Shown piece by piece: positions 29,991-39,604 of a stretch of DNA of 39,604 nt. Numbering within the stretch: the stretch's first letter is position 1; every line of letters starts with the position of its first letter. This stretch comes from Krasilnikovozyma curviuscula. Lineage: Eukaryota; Basidiomycota; Tremellomycetes; Cystofilobasidiales; Mrakiaceae. The stretch is taken from the NCBI GenBank assembly GCA_014825775.1, contig MVAQ01000206.1, forward strand, positions 1 through 39,604, given 5' to 3'. Under the pieces are notes generated by a model. It was not told the DNA's origin. It saw only the letters and a program-made list of their open reading frames with translations, and ran no database searches. Both the position numbers and the translations under genes were made by a program.

Positions 29991-30258
29991 TTTGTACCGC
30001 TAGAGCCTTGATTTTTTGTGAAAGTTGTACAAATTTGAGAGGTCCTGTCTAATAATGCTATAGGTAACGTTGAAGGATATATTGATGATGGCCGCTTGCA
30101 GGAAGTTTGGCACTACGTCTCGCGCTGCTTTTTGCCTTGCTGGAGACGAGACGGCGGCCCTGAAGTAGTCATCAACTACAATTATCCTAAGCTCCTGTCT
30201 ATCCTATTCGATATCGTAGGGTAGCGGAATCAGCGTCCTACAACTTCGTATTCCCAAA
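29991..30258. promoter_or_regulatory. divergent promoter of the cyclophilin and DOA1 genes
   Basis: Only 268 bp separate the two start codons, so the core promoters must be close together or shared. No specific site recognised. Confidence 0.5.
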
Positions 30259-33200
30259 ATGACCGACAAGCTTACCCCATTCATGCTCAGTTCGCAGGTC
30301 AAGGGACATGCAGCAGATGTAAGTTTCCACTCCATTCCTCTGCGTTGTTGGAGGCCATAGACATCTGGACTATTCTTTCGAATGTGCTGGATATATTGCT
30401 GAGATGTCGCTCTACCTGTCCGAGCTCCGAATGGCCGCTGAGATGTTTCTGGCGAGCTCGTTGGAATTGATGATGTTCGATTAGAGGTTTGAAATCTTAA
30501 GGAGCTTCGAAGTTTCGTACCCTTGGACATGTTTATTTTACCTAGAGGGCTTTGGAAGATCTAACCTAGGGGTTATTTGGGGTCCAAGCTCTTGGTAATC
30601 TCCATGCTGACTCCTCGATTTGTCTTCTCCAGGTTCGTTCGATTCATTCGCCATCGCATTCATCCCTCCTCCTTTCCACCTCTAGAGACAAGTCTCTGAT
30701 AGCCTGGCTTCCAACAGCAGTATCATCCTCGAAGACACCGGAGTACCATCTACAGCGGCAATGGAAAGCACCGTACTCGTCCTACGTGTCTTCAGTCACA
30801 TCGGTCCACGTTGCTTCATCAAATGAGGACTACATCTTGACGGGCTCTCAGGATGGAATGATTAATGGATTCTTGATTCCTGGTACTTTAGATCCTGAGA
30901 CCTTTCACATTGTGACGCACGATGATGCCGACATCCTCGTTCCAGGCCATACTGGCAACGTCGTTTGTATCGCACCAATGGAAGATGGAGGCTTCGGTGA
31001 GTTTGTCCCTCTTAATCTCAATAGACATGATGGCTCTAGCTGACCCGTCTTTTTCTCACTAATACGCTCTAAGTTTCTGGATCTTGGGCTAGTCAGGTTT
31101 TGGTTCACTCTCCACTGCCTTCTCCTCACCTCGTCGCAACTCTCTCAGGCCATGCATCCGCGGTTTGGTCGATTGCAGTCCTTTCACCCACTCAAATTAT
31201 CTCTGGAAGTGCAGACAAGTCGATCATTTTGTGGGAGAAGGACCTCTCGGGGAAATGGTCGAAGAAGCGAAGTTATACGGGCCACTCAGATGCGGTTCGA
31301 GGGTTGACAAAGATTGATGCCGAGAGATTCATCAGTTCTTCAAATGATGGGTAAGCATTTTTCGTTCGTTTTGATGAACTCGTCTTGATTAACCATTGGC
31401 GACTTTAGAACCATTAAGATTTGGAGCCTGAACTCTACCACTCCTCTCCAATCTCTCGACGGCCACACCTCCTTCATATATTCCCTGATATACTTGCCAG
31501 ACACACAAGAAATAGCTTCAGTCTCCGAAGATCGAACTCTCCGCATTTGGTCTCCTTCTTCCGAGTCTACCTTCACCTCGCCGTTTTACTCCAACACTCA
31601 GACGATCCAGCATCCAACAACTTCAGTATGGTGCGTCACCTCTGTCACCTTGCCCAACGGCTCTTTGGGACTAGCGACTGGATCTTCGGATGGCACAATT
31701 CGAATTTTCACCAGAGATGAGTCGTTGAAAGCAAGCGAAGAAGAATTGAAGGTATATGACTCTGAACTAGCTGGCATGAGGGTTGACTTGGAGAATCAGG
31801 TTGGAACTGGTGGTGTTAAGAAAGATGACGTCCCTCTTAAGAGTATTGCTCTCGGTGCTACGGGAAAGAAGGAAGGCGAGGTAAAGATGGTCAAAGATGA
31901 CATAACCGGTGTCGTTGAAGCTCATCAGGTGAGTTGAAAATCATTAAACCGTTGAAGAACTATTATTAATATCATTATAATTTTTCTAATTCTCAGTGGT
32001 CTAGCGCTACCTTCCAGTGGACGAAGATAGGTGATGTTGTTGATGCTGTTGGCGCAGGAACAAAAAAGCTATACAACGGTCAAGAGTACGATTACATTTT
32101 CGATGTTGATATTCAAGAAGGGGCTCCTCCTCTCAAGCTTCCTTACAACATATCTGGTATGTTGCTTAGCTCATATACCATGACACCAAGGCTGACGCTA
32201 ATAGTTGTTGTCAATAGAAAATCCTTACATGGCCGCTAAAAAGTTTCTCGAAAACAACGACCTTCCACCTGGCTACCTCGATGAGGTTGTTGGATTCATA
32301 GAAACCAACACGAAGGGTGTCACTCTTGGTCAAGACGCTCCGAGTAACGAATATGTGGATCCATTCACTGGCGCTTCAAGATATCAAGCTTCTTCCAGTA
32401 GCGTGCCTATGCAGGCTGCTACAGGTGTTGGATATGTGGATCCATACTCCGGAAGCAACCGATACGTTCCGGCTTCCTCTGAAGCAATAACAACGTCCAC
32501 CGCAACCCCTTCAGCACCGGCTAGGAAGAAGGTCCGAGCTGGAGGGGTAATACCAGTCGAGACCTACATGGAATTCAAACAAGCCAATCTGGTTGCCTTA
32601 GGAAAGAAGCTGCAAGACCTTGCTGGTGAAGAAATGTGTGCTCCAGAGGAGAAAGTCGCTTTGAAGGCTTTGGTGGTTGCTGCCGGCGGAGTCGGTTCCA
32701 AGGGCAAAGACTGGGGTCTTTTGTGGAAGTTGATTGGTAGCTGGGATGCTGGGAAAAGATTCCCATGTAAGCTTGATACTTTTGATGCAGTGAATCTTCT
32801 GGAAAACTAGCTGATCTCCTGTTCGTGTAGTGATTGACCTTGCTCGGCTGCTCATCCTCTCTTCACCATCCTTTGCAACCTTTACACCCGAAGGATACGA
32901 CTCAACGCTGTTAGCTCTTCTTGGATCTTGTGACTTCAGCCACTCATGGCCTGAAGCTCCTAGTAAAGAGAGAGACACCAACACGATGTTGGCGCTGCGA
33001 GCAGTTACCAACCTGTTTAGGACGACGGAAGGTCGCAAAGTCGCTGCGGGATCTACAGGCGCTCTTGTAAGTTTTTTGTTTTTGTTTTTGGAGCTGATGG
33101 TTCGATGCAAGGCTTATTACTCATTTGATCACCCAAACTCTGTGCAGTTCCTCCAAGCTTTGATCAGTTGTCCACATGTCTCTTCTTTCAATAAAAACAT

Positions 33201-33809
33201 CCGTGTTGCCATTTCCTCGATAGCCTTGAAGTAGGTCTTATGCTGCTCCACGGACTTGTAAGTTCTTGGATCTGACGTTTTATTTCTCTTATCTTAGCTA
33301 CTCTATCCTTGCAGTCGAAGGCGACTTGCCATCACCTTTGAAAAGTGACGTGGTTGATCTCATTACCTCGGTACGTTCTGACGTAGGCGTTGATGACATT
33401 CGATAAACCCTGACCTTTTTCTTTTTCTCAGATCCTTGCTGTCGAGTCTGCATCGACAACCTCAGATAGCGAAGCGATCTATCGCGCCATCGCGGCTTTA
33501 GGCAACGTCTTGTACACCTTCTCATCCTCTTTGCTCACTCCAAAAGACTCTGCACTCTCCAGCAGCATATCAGACGCGTTGAAGGAGATGAGCCAAGCCG
33601 CTGATACCCTTGGTAATGAAGATCGAGTCGTGCAACTTGTTAGTGAAGTACAGGGAATTAAGTACGCCTAAAATGTCCCAGCAGTCGCTCGTTTATCTTG
33701 ATAAATAACTTTCAGATGTCCATACGGAAAGGTTGAAGTAAAGTTCCCGACAGAAATCCAGCGATCTACACGACTCGCTACTTTCGTTACTGCGTCAAGT
33801 CACCGTTGA
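30259..33809 (+). CDS. DOA1: Doa1/Ufd3/PLAA, WD40-PFU-PUL ubiquitin-binding Cdc48 cofactor
   Basis: Eleven exons: 30259-30318, 30633-30996, 31074-31350, 31409-31928, 31997-32156, 32218-32766, 32831-33066, 33148-33230, 33298-33370, 33432-33661, 33716-33809; 881 aa. The N-terminal seven-bladed WD40 propeller (about 1-310) shows GHTGNVVCI, GHASAVWSI, GHSDAVRGL and DGTIKIWSL. The PFU domain (about 408-495) is followed by two YVDPxxGxxRY linker motifs (506-516 and 533-543). The PUL armadillo-type domain (about 571-875) includes PVETYMEFKQAN and ALRAVTNLF. Doa1 binds ubiquitin through WD40/PFU and Cdc48/p97 through PUL, and controls ubiquitin recycling and sorting. Intron 1 is long (314 nt). The domain order is diagnostic. 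Confidence 0.96.
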
Positions 33810-34195
33810 ATCCGAAAGCAGCAACAGAGCTTCCCACACAAAGACGAGTGGGGAGAGACGTCGCTTCCTTTCAAAGAGGTATGAACTTTCACAATCTTGG
33901 CGATTCTCAGGAGTAATGATTGGCTATTCCGTTGTTGCTCTTCTCGAGATACCTCACCTGTATCGCTGCCGCATCGTACGTAGCCCATCGCTCGAACGTA
34001 ACAGGCTAGCGAAGGGCGGCGCCACCAGCGAGCTAAATCTAAAAATCTCCAGCTTGTCCCCCACATTATGCTTCCGGTGAGCCGTCAACTCGCCTTTTCT
34101 CTAATCGGGTGAGGATACCGACTATGCATAAATAAGACGACGGCGCGATGCTTATTATTTCCCACACTCCCACTTTCACCCTTGCTCGCTCGAAG
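33810..34195 (+). promoter_or_regulatory. DOA1 3' region and permease promoter
   Basis: 386 bp without a gene. A TATA-like GCATAAATAAG lies at about 34125-34135, 60-70 bp before the chosen permease ATG. That leaves little room for the alternative ATG at 34148. Confidence 0.45.
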
Positions 34196-37000
34196 ATGTC
34201 CAGCAAGACTCTGCTACAGCGTTTCAACCCATTTGCTCCTCCAGATGAGGCAGTAGAGGCCGGCTTCCACGATTACCGGCCTGTGTCAGGAATCAAACGT
34301 GAGTTGCACCTGTCTTGGGACTGTGCTCGTATGTCTAGTTTCTCAAGAGCAAACACACTTTGGTTATTTGTAGCACTCATTCGAATGGAGCCTGGTTTTC
34401 GGTCCACTTGGATTAATGAGGATCTGGCACCATCTCCTAAACGTACGTGACAAGCTGATCTCACCCGTCTCACCAACAAATATTCTAATTTATTGCAATC
34501 ACACTTCATAGCAATGAGAGTATGGACCAGTTGGTCTTATGTCAGCTTGTGGTTTTCTGTAAGTGAACGTTTCTGTATAAAAGAGTGATCTGAGCTTGCT
34601 AAATGCAGGGGAAAGCATCACGTCTCATTTCTCCCTGTTGATCCTCTACCTCATTCAATTTCTGATACTTCACTTTGCCAATAGATGGGATATGGAGCTG
34701 GTGGTTGGTCGTAAGTTCAAGCATCTCTGGCGTGTTGGTAAGACTAAGTGCTGATTGAACGGCATTCGCATCGTTGAACAGCGGCGGCTCGTCGTTGATC
34801 GACATCGGGCTCTCATTCCAGCAGGCTATGGGTGCAGCAGCCATTGGAACACTTCTGTCTACTATTCTTGCGGTGATGGCAGCACGAGGTATGTGTGGAT
34901 GGTAGCGCAACGCTCTGATGCTGTATTCGTTCCGCTTTTGCTGACACGAGCATTCGTATTTCACACAGTCGGAGCCGTATACCATGTTGGTTACCCTGCT
35001 TGGTCAAGATCAGCGTACGGAATGTGGGGATCAAAAGTGATGTGAGTGGCTACGTTAGATCTCCGACAATGAGCCGATGTTTACTCTCATCTCGGGTCGT
35101 CGCCATTAAGGGTTGCCTTCCGAGGTTGTGTAGCCATTATCTGGTACGCAGTGCAGACATATTACTCCAGTCAACTCATCTCTGTCGCATTCAGAGCTAT
35201 TTTCGGCAACTCCTGGTGGAATCTTCCCAACCATCTGCCAGCCTCCGCTGGGATTACCACTCGTGACATGGTTGCCTACTTCGTTATGTGGGCAATCCAA
35301 ATTCCATTCAACTTCGTCCAGTAAGTCGGGACTTCGCGCTAAGCACTACTGGCAGACTATACGCAGTATGCAGACAATACCTTTGGCTTTCCTTCCACTG
35401 TAGCCCAAGCGCTGCCAAACACATCTTTTCAGTTAAAGCCATTCTTCTTCCGGTATCAGCATTTGCATTCCTTGGTGGAATGATTAGACTGAATGGAGGC
35501 TCCGTCAACTTTTCTATTGTGAACACTACTCAAGCCACTGGTAGCGCTTATTCCTGGGCATGGCTCACCGGAATCAACGCTATCTTTGGTAACATTTCTC
35601 CTATGTTGATCAAGTAAGCCAATTTTTTCTAGTATTCTATTTTAGATTCACTAGTGGATCGCTGACACTCTACCGTAACAGCCAACCTGACATTGGAAGA
35701 TACAGTGTTAGACCAGGCGTTGCCCTCTGGCCGCAGTTTTTCACCATGCTTACTACCCAGTTCTTGATCTTCTTCCTGGGTATCATCGCCAGCTCTGCAT
35801 GTCATCAACTGTATGGTGTTGCAACTTGGAACGTGAGTCAGAGGACGTTCTTTCTGTTCGCTTTGCTCGCAATTCTCAATCTGTTGTTTATAGGTTTGGG
35901 ACATTTGTACTTTGATCCTCGATAACCACTCTACTCCGGGTTGGAGAGCTGGAATTGCTATTTTTGGCCTTGTACAAGCATTTGGAACAGTAAGTACTTA
36001 GGTGAACCACATATTTCGTGTGAAGGCTGGCTAACAATGACATCGATTTGGACGCTAGGTCGCTCTCAACTTGTTTGCCAACTCGATCCCTTTCGGTGTC
36101 GATGCTGCTGGTGTCCTTCCAAAGTATCTCAACATCGTTCGTGGACAAGTTTTCTGCTTGATTGTAAGCTGGGCCATCTGTCCATGGCTCATCCTCACTT
36201 CCGGTGCTAAGGTATGATCAATTTCCGCACTCGTCGCCATACACTCAAGCGTCTTCTTGACCAAGCATAATTTTCTGCTTATTTTTGAATAGTTTGTTAC
36301 TTTCCTCGGTTCATACACGGTATTCATGGCTTCTCTTCTCGCTGTGCTGCTCGGTGAGAATCCATCTGCTCTGCTTTGACATACGACGGCCAGTGCTGAT
36401 TTTAATCCTTTCTAACGATAGTGGACTACTATTACGTCAGAAGAGGAAACATTCATGTCCCCAGTCTGTACGCTTGCAACGGAAACAGTCCTGACCGTGA
36501 CGGGTTGTACTTCCCTAAACCAAACGGATTTGAGCTCAAGGCGTTCTTCGCGTGGTTCTGTGGAACCATCATCTGTATTCCTGGCTTGGCTTACTCTTAC
36601 ACCAGCTCTACATCTACGGCGTCAGTTGCTTTCAAGCACATTTATAACTCGTGAGCATTCCTCCGTTTTGTCTGGCAAAATTGAACTTCATTTCTAACCT
36701 TTGCTTCACAGTGGTTTCCTCATCTCGTTCACTGTGTCAGCTGTCGTTTATGGTGTTCTTTGCACCATCTGGCCCCGTGAAGTCCTGCCAAAATCACACA
36801 GAGACTTGAAAGTGACCTGGGAGATGTTGAAGGAGACGCACGGGTACTTCGAAGGCGAGAAGGAGGTTGCCTTCGGCAGAGAAACTGATGGCGCTGAGGA
36901 TGTCGAGACTGGTACTCTCACCTCTTCTGACTCACCAGTGGAAGAGAAGAATAGTATGAATGACAAGACTGAGGGTAACGTCAATGTTGTTGAAATTTAA
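34196..37000 (+). CDS. NCS1-family permease, Fur-type (uracil/allantoin/related)
   Basis: Fourteen exons: 34196-34298, 34374-34442, 34512-34558, 34685-34710, 34782-34888, 34969-35041, 35111-35320, 35404-35613, 35682-35832, 35894-35989, 36059-36211, 36293-36353, 36422-36650, 36712-37000; 607 aa with about 12 membrane helices. NCS1 carriers import nucleobases, allantoin, thiamine or related compounds with H+ at the plasma membrane. Fur-type marks: RVWTSWSYVSLWF in TM1, RSAYGMWGS, HPSAAKHIFSVKAILLP, the PDIGRY segment, and VDAAGVLPKYLNIVRGQ. The acidic tail (from about 575) is typical of ubiquitin-regulated permeases. Exon 4 is only 26 nt. An in-frame ATG at 34148 would add 16 residues; the later ATG was preferred as nearer to the family N terminus. 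The exact substrate cannot be assigned. Confidence 0.92.
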
Positions 37001-37225
37001 ATGGTAGATGAAGGAACGAGAAGAGGGGCGAGGAGCTGGATGTTTTTATTTTCGGTCGTTCACTTTTCCGTCGTTGTAATCGATTTGATTGAATAATTTA
37101 TAAATTAAACTTTTATGTCCCAATGACTGCAACTTTCGGCGAAGAAGAAAGAGGGTACGAAATCTCAAAACAGAGCAAACGAATTCGCACACATAACGAC
37201 GTTCTACGCGATATCACAAACTTCC
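37001..37225. other. convergent intergenic region, permease / CWC25
   Basis: 225 bp, AT-rich in the middle (37080-37110), suited to poly(A) sites of both genes. No gene seen. Confidence 0.55.
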
Positions 37226-38682
37226 TTAATCCAAACTGACAAGTCCTCTTCTGCCACCTCCAGCAATCCTATCACCAAGCCCACCCACACTCTCAGTTCC
37301 ATACACCTTCTCCTGCATGCTCTTGACAGCGCCGTTGACCATGCCCATCTTCCTAGCTTCGATCCTCAGCTTTTCCTCCTGCTTCGCAGCGAGCTCCTCT
37401 GCCTCCTTCAGCGCAGTCAGACGAGCTGTTCTAGAAGATGACAGATCAGCCGCGTTGGACGACATGGCTGCGAGTTTGGCAGCGCGCTCCTCTGCGTCAG
37501 CGGCGGATGAGGACGATGGCGCGGGTGGTGGTCGGGAGGAGTGGAAGTCGGAAGCGTGAGGTCGTCGTTGGTAGTTAGAGGACGAAGAAGGGCCGTTGTT
37601 GTAAGGGTGGTAGCGAGACGATGAAGGCTCTTCGCGCTCTGAGTTCCTCGGTGGTGGTGGTGGTGACCTTGAGCGTATTTTGGGGGGAGGCGAGCTGGAT
37701 CTCCGTCGACGTGGTGGTGGTGACGGTGAACGGTCTCTCCTGCTGTCACGAGAGTCATAGTGAGATGAATCTCTGCGGTACGATCGGTCCCGGTCGTCTC
37801 TTCGGTCTTCCCTCCTGCTGTCACCTCGCCTGTCGTCGTAGTCTCTGCTTCTGTACGAGTCTCTCTCGTCTCTACTGTCATGGTGTCTGTCCCTGCTGTT
37901 TCTGTCTCGAGAGTAGTCGTCAGGACTTCGATCTCTTCTCCTCTCCTCCTTCTCCCTCTTTCTCTCCTCTTTCTCGCGCTTCTTCTTCTCCTTCTTCTCG
38001 TCCTTGTAGCCAGCCTTCTCCTTCAGCTGCTTGAGACGGTGGGGGTTGGAGAGGATCGCTTGATAAGCTGCCTGTTCTTGTTGCTTGATCATCAAGAGTG
38101 GATCTTCTCTTATTTTCGACGCCGTATCCCTCGCAGAGTTGGCGTTCTGGATGGCAATGAAGTTGGCAGAAGAGGCTGCGACCTAAGAAAGACCACCAAA
38201 ATCAAAAGGAACAGAATAAGTCAGAGATAGAGAAGGATCGATAGCGAAGGCTTGGACTTACAGCCTTCTCCTCGTTTGATTTCAAAATCTTGTCGACCCT
38301 TTTTTTACCCAGCAGGTAGTCCTCCAACTCCTCACCCTTCATACTAGAACCTGCCGCGGGAGTAGCGTACATCCAGTCGAGCTTATCGATTCTCTTCTTC
38401 CCCGTCTGTTCCTCCTGCAGTCGTTGGAGCTCGGCGAGCTGTCGCTCCTCGTCCCTTTCCTTTCGAAGTTGGTCCAGCTTCTTCTTCTCTTCTGAGGCCT
38501 TCTTCTCTTCCTTCCATACTCGCTGAGAAGTGACAAAAGATAATACGAGAGTGGATGAACGTCAGTACAGCAGCTCAGGATGGCATGGGAAGGGGAGTGG
38601 GTAGGAGGGAATGGCTGACCTCTTGATTCTTGATGAGCAGCGGATGCCAACTCTTCTTCATGTTCAAGTCTCCTCCTCCCAT
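37226..38682 (-). CDS. CWC25: pre-mRNA splicing factor CWC25
   Basis: Exons 38682-38620, 38522-38262, 38182-37226; 426 aa. It begins [14 protein letters not shown], the hallmark N terminus of Cwc25, followed by a coiled CIR_N-type region ([21 protein letters not shown]) and LDWMYATP. A long low-complexity part of Arg/Asp/Ser/Glu dipeptides (about 185-330) is expanded compared with the 179-aa yeast protein, as in metazoan CWC25/CCDC49. The tail is helical ([17 protein letters not shown]). Cwc25 joins the activated spliceosome for the first transesterification step after Prp2 action. The first donor is GTCAGC, weaker than most here but required by frame and homology. Very likely essential. Confidence 0.94.
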
Positions 38683-39604
38683 CTTGGCTAGCTAGTTCAA
38701 CTGGGTAAAAAGTCCTTCTTGGATGGGTGTTAGACTTAAGAGTCTGCGGATGAGGTTCGCTGCCAACTACATTGCGAGTCGTTGGGAGAGGCTTAGGCTG
38801 GTGGCGCACGACCCAGGAATCCGTTTTCTTATAGGGGAAGGGTGATACTCATCTTGGGAATCAAAGAGAGGTGTACAACGTAATAACTGTTGTTTTGGGA
38901 CGACTCGCAACAGCTGCCATTGAGGCATGTCGCAAGTAGCAATCTTTGATCAAAGTTCGTTATGTAGCCTTCCCAAATTTGCAGCTCTCAAAAGGAATAT
39001 GTCAAAAGGAATAAAATTAATGAGTGAATTTGTATTTTCTTTTAATTTTTGATTCGGGGGTCAGAAACAGAGCGGCCTGATAGTTTACATGATAAGTAAA
39101 CTGGTAAACATGATCGACCGGCGCTCAAAGTACTTCCGTGATTGCCTTCAGCTTCATCAAATGCGGTCGTCAATTAGGCTTCCGACTATTTGCTACTGCG
39201 CACCAATGTGCTGTAATGATCCGGTTGACTCGGCATAGGAGCCGGCACTCACTGTCACATTTGTCAACACAAATTCCAATACGCAGCGCTTTGATTCTGA
39301 CCTTACTGGGAAGATTCTTACTCCCAATTATGGAATTGAGAACTGTCTGTTCACTTCTTACTTGCAGTACCTAACCGACTTATTTTAGTCCACTTATCGA
39401 ATCGCCAGTCTACGTCTATTGAATGTGATGTTGGCGGTGCTGTTGCTGCTCTACTGCAGTGCCATCTTCTGCCCACTTCCCCACTTCCCCTCCTGAGCAA
39501 GATTCCAAAGTTCACCATATGGTATCCCCCTTCACTGCTTCTTATACAGAGCGAGAAAAAAAAAAGAGAAAAGACACAGCCCTACTAGTAAGGAGTCACT
39601 TTGA
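38683..39604. other. CWC25 promoter and unannotated window end
   Basis: 922 bp with no supported gene on either strand. An AT-rich stretch at 39009-39050 and an A-run near 39558-39567 are the only notable features. Short frames do not extend by splicing into anything recognisable. Confidence 0.5.

Noticed and set aside
30204..30530. 108-codon minus-strand frame over the DOA1 start
   Set aside because: Overlaps exon 1 and intron 1 of DOA1 and its promoter; no homology and no splice support.
37417..37881. 154-codon minus-strand frame inside CWC25
   Set aside because: Same strand, other frame of the Arg/Asp/Ser repeat region. CWC25 homology fixes the correct frame.
1..39604. CRISPR arrays, insertion sequences, LTRs, viral genes
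   Set aside because: No regularly spaced repeats, terminal repeats, transposase, integrase or capsid-type proteins were seen on either strand.

Overview
This window is nuclear DNA from an intron-dense fungus, most likely a basidiomycete yeast of the Tremellomycetes (Cryptococcus/Kwoniella-like). Almost every gene is cut by many short GT-AG introns, mostly 50-90 nt, with CTGAC/CTAAT-like branch sites. The gene set also fits: a Rim9/PalI pH-sensor protein, a Cas1/Pmr5-type PC-esterase and fungal Zn2Cys6 factors. All gene models below were spliced by hand. Each one closes in frame from start to stop, but none has been tested against transcripts.

Layout. 1-295: 3' exon of RPB6 (shared RNA polymerase subunit). 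680-2594 (+): membrane-anchored PC-esterase. 2751-4504 (-): ribophorin I (OST1). 5223-7194 (-): PalI/Rim9. 7977-8069 (-): intron-containing tRNA-Leu(CAG). 9382-10979 (+): NPC2/ML-domain lipid-transfer protein. 11434-12177 (-) and 12508-13029 (+): a divergent pair of unknown proteins. 13174-15638 (-): acyl-CoA synthetase. 16115-19406 and 19720-23154 (+): two tandem paralogous Zn2Cys6 transcription factors. 23623-24055 (+): small hydrophilic protein. 24568-27110 (+): carnitine acetyltransferase. 27564-28259 (-): unknown secreted protein. 29276-29990 (-): PPIL1-type cyclophilin. 30259-33809 (+): DOA1/PLAA. 34196-37000 (+): NCS1 permease. 37226-38682 (-): CWC25 splicing factor.

How the parts relate. 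Most of the window is ordinary housekeeping: transcription, N-glycosylation, splicing, ubiquitin handling and nutrient uptake. The one neighbourhood with a possible shared theme is 13-27 kb. There an acyl-CoA synthetase, two zinc-cluster regulators and a carnitine acetyltransferase with both a mitochondrial-type N terminus and a C-terminal SKL lie together. This could be a small acyl/acetyl-unit locus, but that is inference from position only.

I did not find an undescribed system of the mobile, defence or CRISPR kind. The best leads are at the splicing level. Tiny exons (14 and 12 nt) sit inside the zinc-cluster codons of both transcription factors, and the 12-nt one can be skipped in frame. 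Rim9 has a stop-free 201-nt intron. CAT2 appears built for dual targeting.
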